A DNA stretch of 64,000 nt from Bacteroidales bacterium UBA5536. GTDB taxonomy: Bacteria; Bacteroidota; Bacteroidia; Bacteroidales; F082. Position numbers and translations under genes: made by a program. Location of the stretch: assembly GCA_002426795.1 (NCBI GenBank), contig DINQ01000016.1, positions 124,001 to 188,000 of the forward strand, in the 5' to 3' direction. The notes below the pieces were generated by a model. It searched no databases. It saw only the letters and a program-made list of their open reading frames with translations, and was not told the origin of the DNA. Of the stretch, positions 26,198 to 36,673 are shown one piece after another. The stretch's first letter is position 1; every line of letters starts with the position of its first letter.

Positions 26198-29100
26198 CTA
26201 TTTTCTGATGTATACAAGTCGCTGGTTCACCTGAAACTTATTTCCGGATTGATCACTAACCAAAACGCGGTAAACATAAATACCAGTCGGGATGATGTTG
26301 CCATTGGCATCCCTTCCATCCCATACGATGGGCTCAATGGCCGTGCCTAATGCATTTGATGTTGCTTTGAGTGCTGCAACGAATTGACCCATGGCATCAT
26401 AAATATTGATTTCTACGTCAAATTGTTCATCTGTTTTATTGTGGTCGAAAACAAAACGTGTTTCTTCGCTGAACGGGTTTGGATAGTTCAAAACCCGCTG
26501 CAAAGCCAGTTCTGCAGAACTGTCGACTATAAACCAGGCTGAGGCTTCCGTTGAATTGTTGTGCAAATCCCAGGCTTTAAGCGTCAATTGGTGCTCCCCC
26601 TGACTCAGTTGGTGCAAGGGGTAAACAATGCTGCCCGAGCTAAAATCATCAAGTGTTGGCACAAACATGTCGTTGAGATTTACCCTGCTAGTCGATTGAT
26701 TGTCTTTGGTTAAGATGATGTCGCGACCAATGGTATTGCCCAGATAATGAATGCCTTGTGGGTCGCTGATCTTGGCGTGCAACACGACTTCTGTAGGCAG
26801 CAGGTCACCGTTTTTGAAGGTGGGATGATTCAGGTATAAGTCAATTTGAGGGCCATCTGCGTCAATGGCCACGTTTTCATCTGTGCCGCCAAGAATGATA
26901 TCTTCGAGCAGGCCGCTGGCATCAATAAATCGCACAGTGTCAATGGCGTAATAGCTGATTTTTGTCATGCCGTAGTTAAAAGAAATATCGCGTGGCAATA
27001 AAAAGCGAAAACTAAAAAGCCCGTCTTTTACAGTCACTTTGCCCTTGTAAAGCAACTTTTCGAAATATTCAAACGATGCAGAAACACTGTTTGGGTCATT
27101 GGCCAGAGTGTTGAATACCGTTTTTTTGTCAAACATCTTTGGGTAAAGAAAGCCGTTGAAATCAGTATCTGTCTGGCCGTCAGCATCCAAAACTGTGCCT
27201 TCGATTTTAACCTCTGACAGGGCATGCAACGTAATTGGATTATCGAAGCTGTTTTTCTCATTTAAAGCTGTTGTTACAACAGTGTGCTCCGGATAAGCCA
27301 GTCGCAATGCCGGATCACCAAGCAATACAAAATTGTAGATACTGCTACTGGTGGGGTTTTTGCTCAGGCGCAAAATATCACCCAGACGCTTGAAATCGGG
27401 ATCGGAGCGATCAAACATGGCTGCATAAACCTTACGGTTGAGGGCAAAATTCGAATGTGCAAAAGCCAGTCGTGTGGTCGTCATCAGCCCAATGCCTCCG
27501 CCTTTGGGATTCAGCAATAGTTGTTCGCCAGCCGAAACAAACTCCGGATTGTCAAAACGACTGAACTCGCAGGTTGCCGTGATGAAAAATGGCATCCGGT
27601 CGATGTTTGTAAAGCCATTGATATCGGGGATCGTCAATACGCGTTCATCAGACAATCCGTTGATGCCGCCGTGTCCTGTATAATTAATGACCAAAGAACC
27701 TTGTTGCACCTGATCGACAAAGGCTTTGTTTGCGTCAGGATAACGATAACCGCCAGTTACGGTCGACCTTGGGTAGGCGTCAAGGTATATTTTATTGAGA
27801 TTGAGGTTCTGACGGGCAGTATCTACATAGCTCGAGAGTGTTTCTGCCTGATCGAAATGCAGGTTGTTGTCGCGGTCGTCAGCGATAAAGGTTATATTGT
27901 TGCGCCACTGGCCCGCAGTGCGCATTTGTTTTAATGAATAGTGTTTGATTTTTTCAACCATAATGCTTGCGTCTTCTTCGGTGCTCACCGGGAAACGTCC
28001 AATGCCAATATCTAATATCCCCATCATGTTCGAACCTTCCTGAGGATCCATCAGACCAAAATAGTCATCCGACACAAAGCTTTGGGTTTCGATAAAGGAA
28101 GAAGCGGCCTGATAGGTTGGAACCAGATTGGTATTTCCTGGGACCCTGTTCTTGTAGTCGAATGAGGCATCTCCAAACAACAATAGGTACTTGAGGTTTT
28201 CGTTGCTACGCACATAAATCATTCGCATAAAGTCGCGGATGGCAGTTGGATCAGGGATTCCTCCTCCAAATTCATTGTAAATCTCTTCAACATTAACGAC
28301 CAGACTGCTTAATCCATCATTTGTCTGGTGCAAATCAGCCAGCTCACGCGCCTGTGATAAGAAACGCGGATGCGCAACGATGACCATATCAGCTGACTGC
28401 AGGCTGTGAAGATTTTGATTAGCGACTGCTTTGGCAGAGCTGATAGACAAAGCATCAGTAACATCAAACAGAAAATACTGCCTGATACTGTCGGTTGCAA
28501 CTTTGAATGTAAGTACGTTATTTGGTTCGCTGATATATTGTTGCGAAGCAGGCGACAATGGATTGGTGACATCCCACAACTGAAGACCAGCGGTAACTTG
28601 TTGCACTTCGAACTGAAGAATTGCACCTGTCCCAGCTTCCTGATTGTTCCTGAAGGCCAGGGGCGAGCCTGTATAAATGAGTTGTCGCCAGGCATTGAGT
28701 CTGATAAAATTAAGCCAGCCAGAGGAGCTAACGTCTTCGGCGCCAAAGCTCAGTTGCACATCAACCTGATCGCCATTGGCTTCGAAGCTTTCAGTTTTTG
28801 TGATTTCACGCGCATACATCGGGTTATCGGCTGACAATCGCTGCATGATGGCAGAGTCGACCAAGGTTTGACCGCTGCTACTTGCCGAAATATAAACCGG
28901 CTCAGTGATCGATCGCCCATTGAATTTCATCGCAAATTGCACGGGTTTTTCAGTCACGAGGTTGGGGAAATTAAATGCAAAAGTCTGCGTAGCTTCGTTC
29001 TTCGAAAATGCCTCACCAACCCATTCTTTGCCCGATAAGATCAGATTTTCCAAATCTCGTTCGTGCATTTGGTAATCAGGAAATTGAGTGACAACTCTTG

Positions 29101-30034
29101 TGGAAACGGCACTGCTACTGGGTTTAGACGGAATTCGTTTGCCGGGTGTATCCTGGTCGATGCGCAGATAATAAAAGGTAGTATCCGAAAAATAATTGAT
29201 CTGATGGTCGAAACTACCTGTAAATACATTGTGCTTCCAGATCACAGGCGAAAGTCCAAAGAACAGGATGTAGTCTTCGGTATCAAAACGGCCATCTTCA
29301 CCCCCTACAATCAAAATAGCGTTTTCGGTAAGGTCGTCGGGTCTATTCTTTAAATTTTCCTCGGGTAACATGCCGTTTATGTTTCCATAAAGTGCCATAT
29401 GCTCCGGATTGAGCGAAGCAGGGTTGATACCCATTTGCTGAAGGTCAGAAAAGGTAATTTTATAAACACCTTGATCGGTTACGCCTATTTTGAACCAGCT
29501 TCCGCTTGCAAGCACAGAATTGTTTTTCCACGAAGGTGTTTCCTCTTTTGGGGCACGTGGCATAATTAGCGTTTCATAAGAAACAGTAAACTGAAGCAGG
29601 CGTTCGAGCTGATTTTCGCCAATTTTACGAACTGGCAGAACGGAAACGTAATCGCCGTTAAAAAAGGAAATCTGATATTGGTCGCTGGCAAACTGAATGT
29701 CAGCAGGCATGTCAGCTTCACCAAAGTTGAGGGTGTCAGTTGCAATAGGAAAAAGCTGAAGATTACTGGCTTTTTCGCTGGCAGGAAGTTGAAGTTCCAT
29801 TAAATACCAGGGTAAACTTGCTGTTTCATAACGTGTTGAAGCGTCTTCGAAATAGAGTAGCTTAGCTGTTGATCCATTTTTTAACTGAAACATGGCCTGG
29901 TTTTGCCAGTGAACAGAGATGGTATCAGTCAGATGATTTTCAGCCTGTAATTTGCCAACCGACAACAGACAAATCAACGACAGCACAAAGTAAAATCTGA
30001 TTTGCTTTAGGTATTTATGAGTATTGAGGAGCAT
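26198..30034 (-). CDS. porU: T9SS C-terminal signal peptidase PorU (gingipain-like, C25)
   Basis: From ATG 30034 (MLLNTHKYLKQIRFYF) the protein has 1278 residues. The signal peptide is about 1-32, a beta-rich N-terminal region follows, then the C25 caspase-like domain (about 570-900) with catalytic H788 (YTGHGG) and C822 (TATCEFSRFD). A beta-sandwich and a C-terminal T9SS-type domain (NYPNPFSEETRFVF to LVYIRK, about 1185-1278) complete it. PorU removes the C-terminal sorting domain of cargo at the surface and attaches A-LPS in Porphyromonas. The frame opens at 30103 inside the upstream gene, but the later start gives a good signal peptide and a 7-base gap. Confidence 0.93.
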   Translation of the reverse strand: MLLNTHKYLKQIRFYFVLSLICLLSVGKLQAENHLTDTISVHWQNQAMFQLKNGSTAKLLYFEDASTRYETASLPWYLMELQLPASEKASNLQLFPIATDTLNFGEADMPADIQFASDQYQISFFNGDYVSVLPVRKIGENQLERLLQFTVSYETLIMPRAPKEETPSWKNNSVLASGSWFKIGVTDQGVYKITFSDLQQMGINPASLNPEHMALYGNINGMLPEENLKNRPDDLTENAILIVGGEDGRFDTEDYILFFGLSPVIWKHNVFTGSFDHQINYFSDTTFYYLRIDQDTPGKRIPSKPSSSAVSTRVVTQFPDYQMHERDLENLILSGKEWVGEAFSKNEATQTFAFNFPNLVTEKPVQFAMKFNGRSITEPVYISASSSGQTLVDSAIMQRLSADNPMYAREITKTESFEANGDQVDVQLSFGAEDVSSSGWLNFIRLNAWRQLIYTGSPLAFRNNQEAGTGAILQFEVQQVTAGLQLWDVTNPLSPASQQYISEPNNVLTFKVATDSIRQYFLFDVTDALSISSAKAVANQNLHSLQSADMVIVAHPRFLSQARELADLHQTNDGLSSLVVNVEEIYNEFGGGIPDPTAIRDFMRMIYVRSNENLKYLLLFGDASFDYKNRVPGNTNLVPTYQAASSFIETQSFVSDDYFGLMDPQEGSNMMGILDIGIGRFPVSTEEDASIMVEKIKHYSLKQMRTAGQWRNNITFIADDRDNNLHFDQAETLSSYVDTARQNLNLNKIYLDAYPRSTVTGGYRYPDANKAFVDQVQQGSLVINYTGHGGINGLSDERVLTIPDINGFTNIDRMPFFITATCEFSRFDNPEFVSAGEQLLLNPKGGGIGLMTTTRLAFAHSNFALNRKVYAAMFDRSDPDFKRLGDILRLSKNPTSSSIYNFVLLGDPALRLAYPEHTVVTTALNEKNSFDNPITLHALSEVKIEGTVLDADGQTDTDFNGFLYPKMFDKKTVFNTLANDPNSVSASFEYFEKLLYKGKVTVKDGLFSFRFLLPRDISFNYGMTKISYYAIDTVRFIDASGLLEDIILGGTDENVAIDADGPQIDLYLNHPTFKNGDLLPTEVVLHAKISDPQGIHYLGNTIGRDIILTKDNQSTSRVNLNDMFVPTLDDFSSGSIVYPLHQLSQGEHQLTLKAWDLHNNSTEASAWFIVDSSAELALQRVLNYPNPFSEETRFVFDHNKTDEQFDVEINIYDAMGQFVAALKATSNALGTAIEPIVWDGRDANGNIIPTGIYVYRVLVSDQSGNKFQVNQRLVYIRK

Positions 30035-30041
30035 TGTAGGT

Positions 30042-33000
30042 TTAGCGATATATGATGAGTTTGGCACGTTTGTCGGTTTGCTGGCCATTTTCGTTGGTAG
30101 CAATCAGCCTGTAAATATACAAACCTTTTGGTAGTTTTTGTCCGGACGATGATGTTCCATCCCAACGCAAAGGTTCACTGCGCGTCAGTGAGCCAGCGGT
30201 ATTTCCTACAAGCGTTCTGACGAGTTGTCCGTTGATGGAATAAATCTCAATTTGAATGTCGATCTGGTAGCCGGATTGGTTGTGGTTGAAAACGAAAAAG
30301 GTTTCATCCGAAAAAGGATTGGGGTAATTCATCAGATCTTCGACCACCATTTCGTTGCTGCCAATCACTTCAAAATCGATTGTCGCAACGCTCGAATTGT
30401 TGAATACATCCCAGATTTTGAAGGTCAGGCTGTGTTTTCCAGGATTGAGTTTACTAATGGGGTACGAGATCACTCCGGCTGCACTTCTGTTGAGTTCAGC
30501 TTCATAGTAGTCGTTGAGAATGGCTGTCATAGCAGTAGAACCATTAACATTGGCCGTGATATCATGACCAATTCCGGCACCTGTTGTATTGATACCGCTC
30601 TCATCTGACACATAGGCTATGAGTGTTGGCGTTTCGTTGGTAATGCCTCCATTGACAAAACTAGTGTCGTTTATAAATAACCTGATCATGGGGCCTTGTG
30701 TATCTTCTACAGCATTTTCGTTAAAACCACCAATGTCGATGTCTTCATAATATCCGTGTGCATCTGTTTCGTAATTGGTTGCATAATAGCTGATTCGGCC
30801 TTTGCCATAACGATAGGCAATGTCTTTTGGTAACATGAAACTAAAGCTGAAACGGCCATTTTCAACACCTACTTTTCCTTTGTAGATAATGCTATTGCGC
30901 AAGGTAAAGCTCGTTGAAGGATTTTGGTCGCCGAGGGTAGTAATCTGACTCGATTTATCATAAACACTTGGGTACAAAACGCCATTAAAATCATTCACCG
31001 GCAGTCCATCTGTATCTGTTATTCTTCCTTCAATGGTGACCACTTCGAGCGCATTCAATGTGTCGGAAGAGCCATTCACCGGGCGGCCATTGATTTGCGT
31101 TGTTTCAACAAGCAATCTGGGATTGGCCAGCTGCAAAGCCGGATCGCCCAATAATACAAACTTGCGGTCATTTGCGTTTCCGGTAAGTTTCGACCGGCGG
31201 ATAATATCACCAAAGCGCGGATACTCGCCGTTTTCCTTTTTGAAAATATTGTTGTTGTAGATCGCCATGTTTAGAGAAAGATTGGCCGAAGCATAGGTTG
31301 CCCGGGCAGTCGTAAACATGGCAATAGCACCGCCTTCCGGATTCAGGAAAACGAGTTCGCCGGCTGACGTGCGTGTATGATCATCATAGCGACTGAATTC
31401 ACAGGTGGCTGTAATAAAAACAGGTAGTTTGTCAATGTTTCGCCAGCCGTTGATATCCGCAATCTCAAGGATTCTTTCTTCGCTCCAGCCTACTTCGCCA
31501 CCATGTCCCGAGTAGTTCATGATGAGAGACCCTTTATCCATTCGTTTATTGATAGCGTCGTTTACTTCAGGCGCTTTTTGTCCGCCAGGCGTGGCCACCT
31601 GTTTGTAGGCATCCAGATAAATTTTATCGATATTCATTACCCTTTGAGTGGTATCGAGGAAACGATAAAGTTTTTCAGCATCACTCAGGTGAAGGTTGCC
31701 GTCCCCGTCGTCAGAAACAAAAGTGATAAAATTTCGCCAGGGCCCCATCGTTTTATCGTTTTTGGTGAGGTAGTCTTCCACTTTATCAACCATTTGCGCA
31801 GCCTGCAAGCTTGTGCTGACCGGAAAACGACCAATGCCGATGTCAAGCAAATTGCTGTTTGTTCCGCCTTCATTCAGGTCGAGATAGCCAAAGTAATCAT
31901 CGCTGGCAAGCGATGTAACCAGGTTGAGCGATTCAATAGATTCCCATGTGGGTACAAAGCTGCTCAGGACTCCATCCCGATTTTTATAATCGAAGGAGGC
32001 ATCGCCAAACATCAACAGATACCTGAGCTGCCGACCTGGTGAGCTTTCTGCATACAACATGCGTGCAAAGTCGCGGATCGCAGTGATATCGGTGCTTCCC
32101 GATGAGAACTCATTGTAAATGAGATCGGGAGTTGTAACAAAAACCTGCAAGCCACTTTTCTCGCGGTGAATGTTGGCCAGGCGTTCAGCCTGCTCCAGAA
32201 AGTCAGGATGGCTAACGATGAGGTAATCAACATCGCGCACTGCATGCAGATTTTGGTTTTCAACTTTTTCAACAAACTCTGTTGGCAAAAAACTGCTTCC
32301 ATCAAAAGCTATAAACTCGCGAGGCTGATCTGCTTTTGCCTGCACAACTGCTGTTCCTGATTGCAGGTTCACGGTTAGTGCATGTGGATTTACAGCTTCG
32401 GTAATGTCCCACACTTTTACCGATGAAGGCGCATTGCTGATACGGTAGCTGTACACTGCTTCTTCGCCGGTATAGCGGTTGTTGCGGAAAGGAAACTGGG
32501 CATTTTCGTAGACCAGCTGACGCCATACGTTGACCATGATATAGTCGAGCCAGCCACGTGCAGAGTTGGAAGCGCGGTTAAACTTAAGCCCAACATCTAC
32601 TGTGTTGCCCGAAGGCAAAAAATTAATTTCAGCTCCATTCTGTCTTGCAAAATCATAACCGGTAGCAGATGTTGCCCCTATTGATAAAGTGCGCTGTGCC
32701 ACTCCATCGATTGAGACCACAAAATTGGCGCCATCAAAGTTTCGCGAGGCAACTTCTGTGCTTAAATAAGCTTCTTTTGAAGTTATCGTATTCGCAAAAT
32801 CAAAGAGATAGTTTCTGTTTGTCGTCACATCGAAGACATCACCATAATAGGTGCGGCCTGTGTTTGTAAGGTTGTACAGATCCTGCTCTTCAACTTGGTA
32901 GTCGATGAAATCTGTAATAGTTTCAACAACCTGTCCGGATACATTTTCAGCAGAACCAATTCGTTTTCCATTCTGATCGCCAATGGTAACAAACACATGA

Positions 33001-33860
33001 CTGAAGTCGTCGTAGGGATTGTTTTGGTATTCGTAAATTTGCTTTAGTTCATTGTACTTCCAGGCAACAGGGCCTTCAGCATAAAAGATGATATAATCAT
33101 TGTCGTTGAAAATGCCATCACTTTCGCCGACTACTTCAATAGGCATTTCTGTCAGATCATCGAGCCTGGGTGCAAGATTGCTTTCCGGAAGCACTCCACC
33201 GCCATTACCATAAACACTGATATGCTTTGGGTTAATGCCGCTAAGACCAATGCCTGCCTGCTGTAAATCAGCTGCTGTAATGATATGAATGCCGGTTTTT
33301 GCAATGCGAAACTTATACCAATCGCCGGATGCAAGTACCGAACTGTTGGCAAAACTGCTGTTGACCTGCATGTTTTTTCCCTGCGGAAGAATCGTTGTTT
33401 CTAAGGTAAAACTAATCAATCTTTCGAAGCCTTCGCTATTTTTACGAACCGGGATCAACTCAACACGTAATTGAGGTGTACCTATCGATATCATCATGTT
33501 GGTCCGGATGTCGAAATCCTTCGAAAGGGTTTGTTTCAACAAAGCGATTTCTCGATCAGGGACATTTTCAATAACTGCATTTTTAATGGTAACAATTGCC
33601 TCAACATCAGTGTCGAAAAGTGGAATGATTGACACAAACTGTGGAGTTGGTGAAAGCATATCCTGGTATTCGGCACCATCAAAGTGCATTCTGATAAGAG
33701 GATCATATCCGTCAAAAATCAATGTGTCAGGCTGTTGCCAGTGAATTGTGTATGCATCCTCACTGGAAAACTGGGCACGCAACTCTTTTACGCTCACCAA
33801 CATAAACGAAAGGAGCAGAAACAACAGAATGAATTGAAATGGTTTTAATTTGACTTTCAT
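30042..33860 (-). CDS. Second PorU-like C25 protease, tandem paralogue
   Basis: A 1272-residue paralogue of the downstream PorU with the same plan: signal peptide (about 1-30, ending VKELRAQ), N-terminal beta region, C25 domain with H786 (YSGHGG) and C820 (TATCEFSRYD), and a terminal T9SS-type domain (NYPNPFSDETFFVF). His-Cys spacing is 34 residues in both. The two are clearly diverged throughout, so the duplication is not recent. Either could be the essential sortase; synteny next to porV favours the other. A divided cargo range or a non-sortase role is possible. ATG 33860 is chosen for the signal peptide; the frame is open from 33887. Confidence 0.88.
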   Translation of the reverse strand: MKVKLKPFQFILLFLLLSFMLVSVKELRAQFSSEDAYTIHWQQPDTLIFDGYDPLIRMHFDGAEYQDMLSPTPQFVSIIPLFDTDVEAIVTIKNAVIENVPDREIALLKQTLSKDFDIRTNMMISIGTPQLRVELIPVRKNSEGFERLISFTLETTILPQGKNMQVNSSFANSSVLASGDWYKFRIAKTGIHIITAADLQQAGIGLSGINPKHISVYGNGGGVLPESNLAPRLDDLTEMPIEVVGESDGIFNDNDYIIFYAEGPVAWKYNELKQIYEYQNNPYDDFSHVFVTIGDQNGKRIGSAENVSGQVVETITDFIDYQVEEQDLYNLTNTGRTYYGDVFDVTTNRNYLFDFANTITSKEAYLSTEVASRNFDGANFVVSIDGVAQRTLSIGATSATGYDFARQNGAEINFLPSGNTVDVGLKFNRASNSARGWLDYIMVNVWRQLVYENAQFPFRNNRYTGEEAVYSYRISNAPSSVKVWDITEAVNPHALTVNLQSGTAVVQAKADQPREFIAFDGSSFLPTEFVEKVENQNLHAVRDVDYLIVSHPDFLEQAERLANIHREKSGLQVFVTTPDLIYNEFSSGSTDITAIRDFARMLYAESSPGRQLRYLLMFGDASFDYKNRDGVLSSFVPTWESIESLNLVTSLASDDYFGYLDLNEGGTNSNLLDIGIGRFPVSTSLQAAQMVDKVEDYLTKNDKTMGPWRNFITFVSDDGDGNLHLSDAEKLYRFLDTTQRVMNIDKIYLDAYKQVATPGGQKAPEVNDAINKRMDKGSLIMNYSGHGGEVGWSEERILEIADINGWRNIDKLPVFITATCEFSRYDDHTRTSAGELVFLNPEGGAIAMFTTARATYASANLSLNMAIYNNNIFKKENGEYPRFGDIIRRSKLTGNANDRKFVLLGDPALQLANPRLLVETTQINGRPVNGSSDTLNALEVVTIEGRITDTDGLPVNDFNGVLYPSVYDKSSQITTLGDQNPSTSFTLRNSIIYKGKVGVENGRFSFSFMLPKDIAYRYGKGRISYYATNYETDAHGYYEDIDIGGFNENAVEDTQGPMIRLFINDTSFVNGGITNETPTLIAYVSDESGINTTGAGIGHDITANVNGSTAMTAILNDYYEAELNRSAAGVISYPISKLNPGKHSLTFKIWDVFNNSSVATIDFEVIGSNEMVVEDLMNYPNPFSDETFFVFNHNQSGYQIDIQIEIYSINGQLVRTLVGNTAGSLTRSEPLRWDGTSSSGQKLPKGLYIYRLIATNENGQQTDKRAKLIIYR

Positions 33861-34073
33861 GCACATATCTTGATTATGATACAACAACAGCTGGAGTCTT
33901 TTTGTTTACAAAACCCACTGATTTAACGCAGTTGATTCAGCTATCGAAGGGGTTTGATTAGGAAACGAAAATAGCTTCTTTTTATTGTAAAATGACGTTT
34001 TTGAAACGAAAGACTGCGTTATTTCAGAAAATCGTTGTAACATTGTGCCTCCAATTTTGGTGAAAAGGATTAC

Positions 34074-35084
34074 ATGCGGATTGTCAAGCGGATTTTGTTT
34101 GTTTTAGTCATACTTTGCGGGATGATGCTGCGCTATGCGATAGCTCAGGATCCTGGATTCTCGCAATTTTATGCGAATCCACTCTTTCTGAATCCAGCAC
34201 TTACCGGAAATACAGATTGTGGCCGTATAAACCTGAATTATCGCAACCAATGGCCATCCATTTCAAATGCATTCATTACTTATAATGCCAGTTACGACCA
34301 AAATCTGGCTAATATAAATAGTGGTATTGGCCTGTCATTTATGAATGACATGATGGGAGATGGGGCCTACAACCGAATGGCGGTGAGTGGTTTTTATTCA
34401 TACAAGCTACAGGTAGCCAGCGAGATAGATTTGAGTTTTGGTGTAAAGGCTGCTTATTATCAGGAAAAACTTAGCTGGGAAAAGTTGATATTTTCTGATC
34501 AGATTGATCCTTCAACAGGCAATATCAGCAACATCAGCAGTGAAACGCCTCCTGTCAACAATCAGGTTACTGCGGTCGATTTTGGTGCGGGTATTCTTGT
34601 TGGTTATCAAAATGTTGCATTTCTGGGTATCAGTGCAGATCATCTGACAGAACCTTCTATTTCCTTTTACGAAAACAGTGCAAATGTCATCCCTATGAAA
34701 CTTACGCTGCACGCGGGATTGACAGTGAATGCCAGTTCGGGCGGACTGGGAAAACAACACGAAAGCGACATCACGATTCAACCCAATATTCTTTACCAGC
34801 AGCAGGGAAAATTCCACCAGGTGAATTTAGGCTTTTATACTGACGTTTATCCTTTTATCTTTGGGGCCTGGTATCGGCACAATATTGAAAATGCAGATGC
34901 TGCCATTTTATTGGTTGGTATCAGCTGGCAAAATTTCAGATTTGGTTACAACTACGATTTTACCCTATCCGATCTGGGCGCAAAAAGCGGTGGAGCGCAT
35001 GAAATTTCAATTGCATGGAATATTTGTATTTATAAAGAGCCAAAAAGAAGGGTGATCAGGACAATAAAATCACCTATGTTTTAG
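34074..35084 (+). CDS. PorP/SprF-family type IX secretion outer-membrane protein
   Basis: A 336-residue outer-membrane beta barrel. The signal peptide ends near residue 24 (RYAIAQ) and is followed by the family signature DPGFSQFYANPLFLNPALTG (about 26-45); RINLNYRNQWP and repeated amphipathic strands follow. PorP interacts with PorE and the PorK/N ring, whereas SprF paralogues serve export of particular cargo such as SprB. With no sprB or porK-N cluster beside it, I cannot tell which. It is divergent from the PorU-like gene and is followed after 39 bases by gldJ on the same strand. Confidence 0.92.
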   Translation: MRIVKRILFVLVILCGMMLRYAIAQDPGFSQFYANPLFLNPALTGNTDCGRINLNYRNQWPSISNAFITYNASYDQNLANINSGIGLSFMNDMMGDGAYNRMAVSGFYSYKLQVASEIDLSFGVKAAYYQEKLSWEKLIFSDQIDPSTGNISNISSETPPVNNQVTAVDFGAGILVGYQNVAFLGISADHLTEPSISFYENSANVIPMKLTLHAGLTVNASSGGLGKQHESDITIQPNILYQQQGKFHQVNLGFYTDVYPFIFGAWYRHNIENADAAILLVGISWQNFRFGYNYDFTLSDLGAKSGGAHEISIAWNICIYKEPKRRVIRTIKSPMF

Positions 35085-35123
35085 TTAATAACGCAATCAT
35101 CAACAGAATTAAAGAAGTATAAA

Positions 35124-36602
35124 ATGTTTAAAACTGCAAAATTCAGGACAATCGCAGCGATTCTGCTGGCAGGAAGCCTTTTCGCCTCTTGCCAGAAAGA
35201 AACTTCAAGAACCACAGGCTGGACTTACAACGACCCCAAGTCTGGCGGTTTTGAAGTTGCACATACAAAAGAGCAGATTACAGGCCCTGGCCTCGTTGCA
35301 ATTGAAGGTGGTACTTTCCTGATGGGTGGAACCAGCGAAGATTTGATGTATGATTGGAACAATATGCCACGTCAGGTGACAGTTTCATCGTTCTATATGG
35401 ACATGACCGAGGTAAGCAACCTCGATTACCTGGAATATATCTACTGGCTCAACCGTGTATATGGTCAGGATTTTCCGTTGGTTGTCCAACGTGCTTTGCC
35501 CGATACACTTGTATGGCGCGACAGGCTTTCGTACAACGAACCCTTGGTTGAAGTTTATTTCCGTCACCCGTCATACCATGATTATCCGGTTGTTGGCGTC
35601 ACCTGGTTACAGGCAAATGATTATGCCAACTGGCGTACCGACAGGGTAAACGAAATGTTGCTTATTAAGGCAGGAATCCTGGATTTTGATCCTGATCAGA
35701 AAAACGAAAACAACTTTAACACTGAAGCTTACCTTGCCGGGCAATATGAAGGTTTGGTGAAAGACGGAAAAGCCGACCTCGATCCGAACGGAACTGGTGT
35801 CCGCAATGTCCGTTTTGAAGATGGATTGTTGTTGCCCAAATATCGCCTCCCCACCGAAGCTGAGTGGGAATACGCTGCGCTTGGCCTTGTTGGAAATACC
35901 ATGCAGGAACGCATTGTAGAGCGTAAATCATATCCATGGAATGGAGATGGTCTCAGAACAGATGACAATAAATACTACGGAAGCTTTGTGGCAAACTTCA
36001 AACGTGGTCGTGGCGACTACATGGGTGTTGCCGGAAGCCTGAACGATGGTGCTGACCTACCTGCACCAGTCGGATCATACTGGCCAAACGATTATGGCTT
36101 GTACAACATGGGTGGAAACGTAGCAGAATGGGTGCTCGATGTATATCGCCCATTGTCTTTTGAGGATGTCGCTGATTACAATCCTTTCCGTGGAAATATC
36201 TTTACAAACAAGAAACGCGACGCTGATGGCTTCCTGGCAGAAAAAGACTCACTGGGCCGTATGGTTTATGTTGAAGTGACTCCTGAAGAAGCTGCCGGAA
36301 GAAAGAATTACCGCAGAGGTTACAATGTGAACTATGACGATGGTGATTTTATGTCATCAATTCAAAACGATTGGCAAAATGCACCTGACGATCAGAAAAA
36401 AGCGACAAACCAGATGTATGAATATGGTGTCACTTCATTGATTTCTGATAAAGCCCGCGTCGTAAAAGGCGGAAGCTGGGCCGATGGACCATATTATCTG
36501 AGTCCTGGTGTAAGAAGATTCCTGAATGAAGATGAGGCCGCCAGCTGGCTTGGTTTCCGATGCGCCATGAACAAGGTGGGAAGCTCGCTGGTTAACAGGT
36601 AA
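35124..36602 (+). CDS. gldJ: Gliding motility / T9SS lipoprotein GldJ
   Basis: A 492-residue lipoprotein with lipobox LFASC (Cys at about 23), then TTGWTYNDPKSGGFEV and an SUMF1/formylglycine-enzyme-like domain: IEGGTFLMGGTSED, YMDMTEVSNLDYLEY, RLPTEAEWEYAALG, NMGGNVAEWV and a C-terminal KGGSWADGP...GFRCAM. The GW-YN-GGF segment, the DTLVWRDRLSYNEP and the HPSYHDYPVVGVTWLQANDY segments fit GldJ rather than GldK/PorK, and the location beside porU/porV and before murF also matches Flavobacterium gldJ. GldJ supports gliding and stabilises GldK, hence T9SS. The SUMF1 fold here is structural, not an enzyme. A strong terminator follows. Confidence 0.88.
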   Translation: MFKTAKFRTIAAILLAGSLFASCQKETSRTTGWTYNDPKSGGFEVAHTKEQITGPGLVAIEGGTFLMGGTSEDLMYDWNNMPRQVTVSSFYMDMTEVSNLDYLEYIYWLNRVYGQDFPLVVQRALPDTLVWRDRLSYNEPLVEVYFRHPSYHDYPVVGVTWLQANDYANWRTDRVNEMLLIKAGILDFDPDQKNENNFNTEAYLAGQYEGLVKDGKADLDPNGTGVRNVRFEDGLLLPKYRLPTEAEWEYAALGLVGNTMQERIVERKSYPWNGDGLRTDDNKYYGSFVANFKRGRGDYMGVAGSLNDGADLPAPVGSYWPNDYGLYNMGGNVAEWVLDVYRPLSFEDVADYNPFRGNIFTNKKRDADGFLAEKDSLGRMVYVEVTPEEAAGRKNYRRGYNVNYDDGDFMSSIQNDWQNAPDDQKKATNQMYEYGVTSLISDKARVVKGGSWADGPYYLSPGVRRFLNEDEAASWLGFRCAMNKVGSSLVNR

Positions 36603-36626
36603 CAAACTTAACCCAAATAGATTATA

Positions 36627-36658
36627 GCCTCATCATCTCACCATGATGGGGCTTTTTT
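36627..36658 (+). terminator. Intrinsic terminator after gldJ
   Basis: A ten-base-pair stem GCCTCATCAT / ATGATGGGGC (one G-U pair) with a six-base loop, followed directly by TTTTTT. A textbook form that separates gldJ from murF. Confidence 0.88.
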
Positions 36659-36673
36659 ATCCTAAAAAATTTT

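Noticed and set aside
30042..33860. Second C25 protein as PorZ
   Set aside because: PorZ has beta-propeller domains and no cysteine protease domain, whereas this protein retains a full C25 domain with catalytic His and Cys.
35124..36602. Assignment as GldK/PorK
   Set aside because: No gldL-gldM-gldN genes follow; the N-terminal GW-YN segment, internal DTLVWRDRLSYNEP and the porU/porV/murF neighbourhood fit GldJ better.
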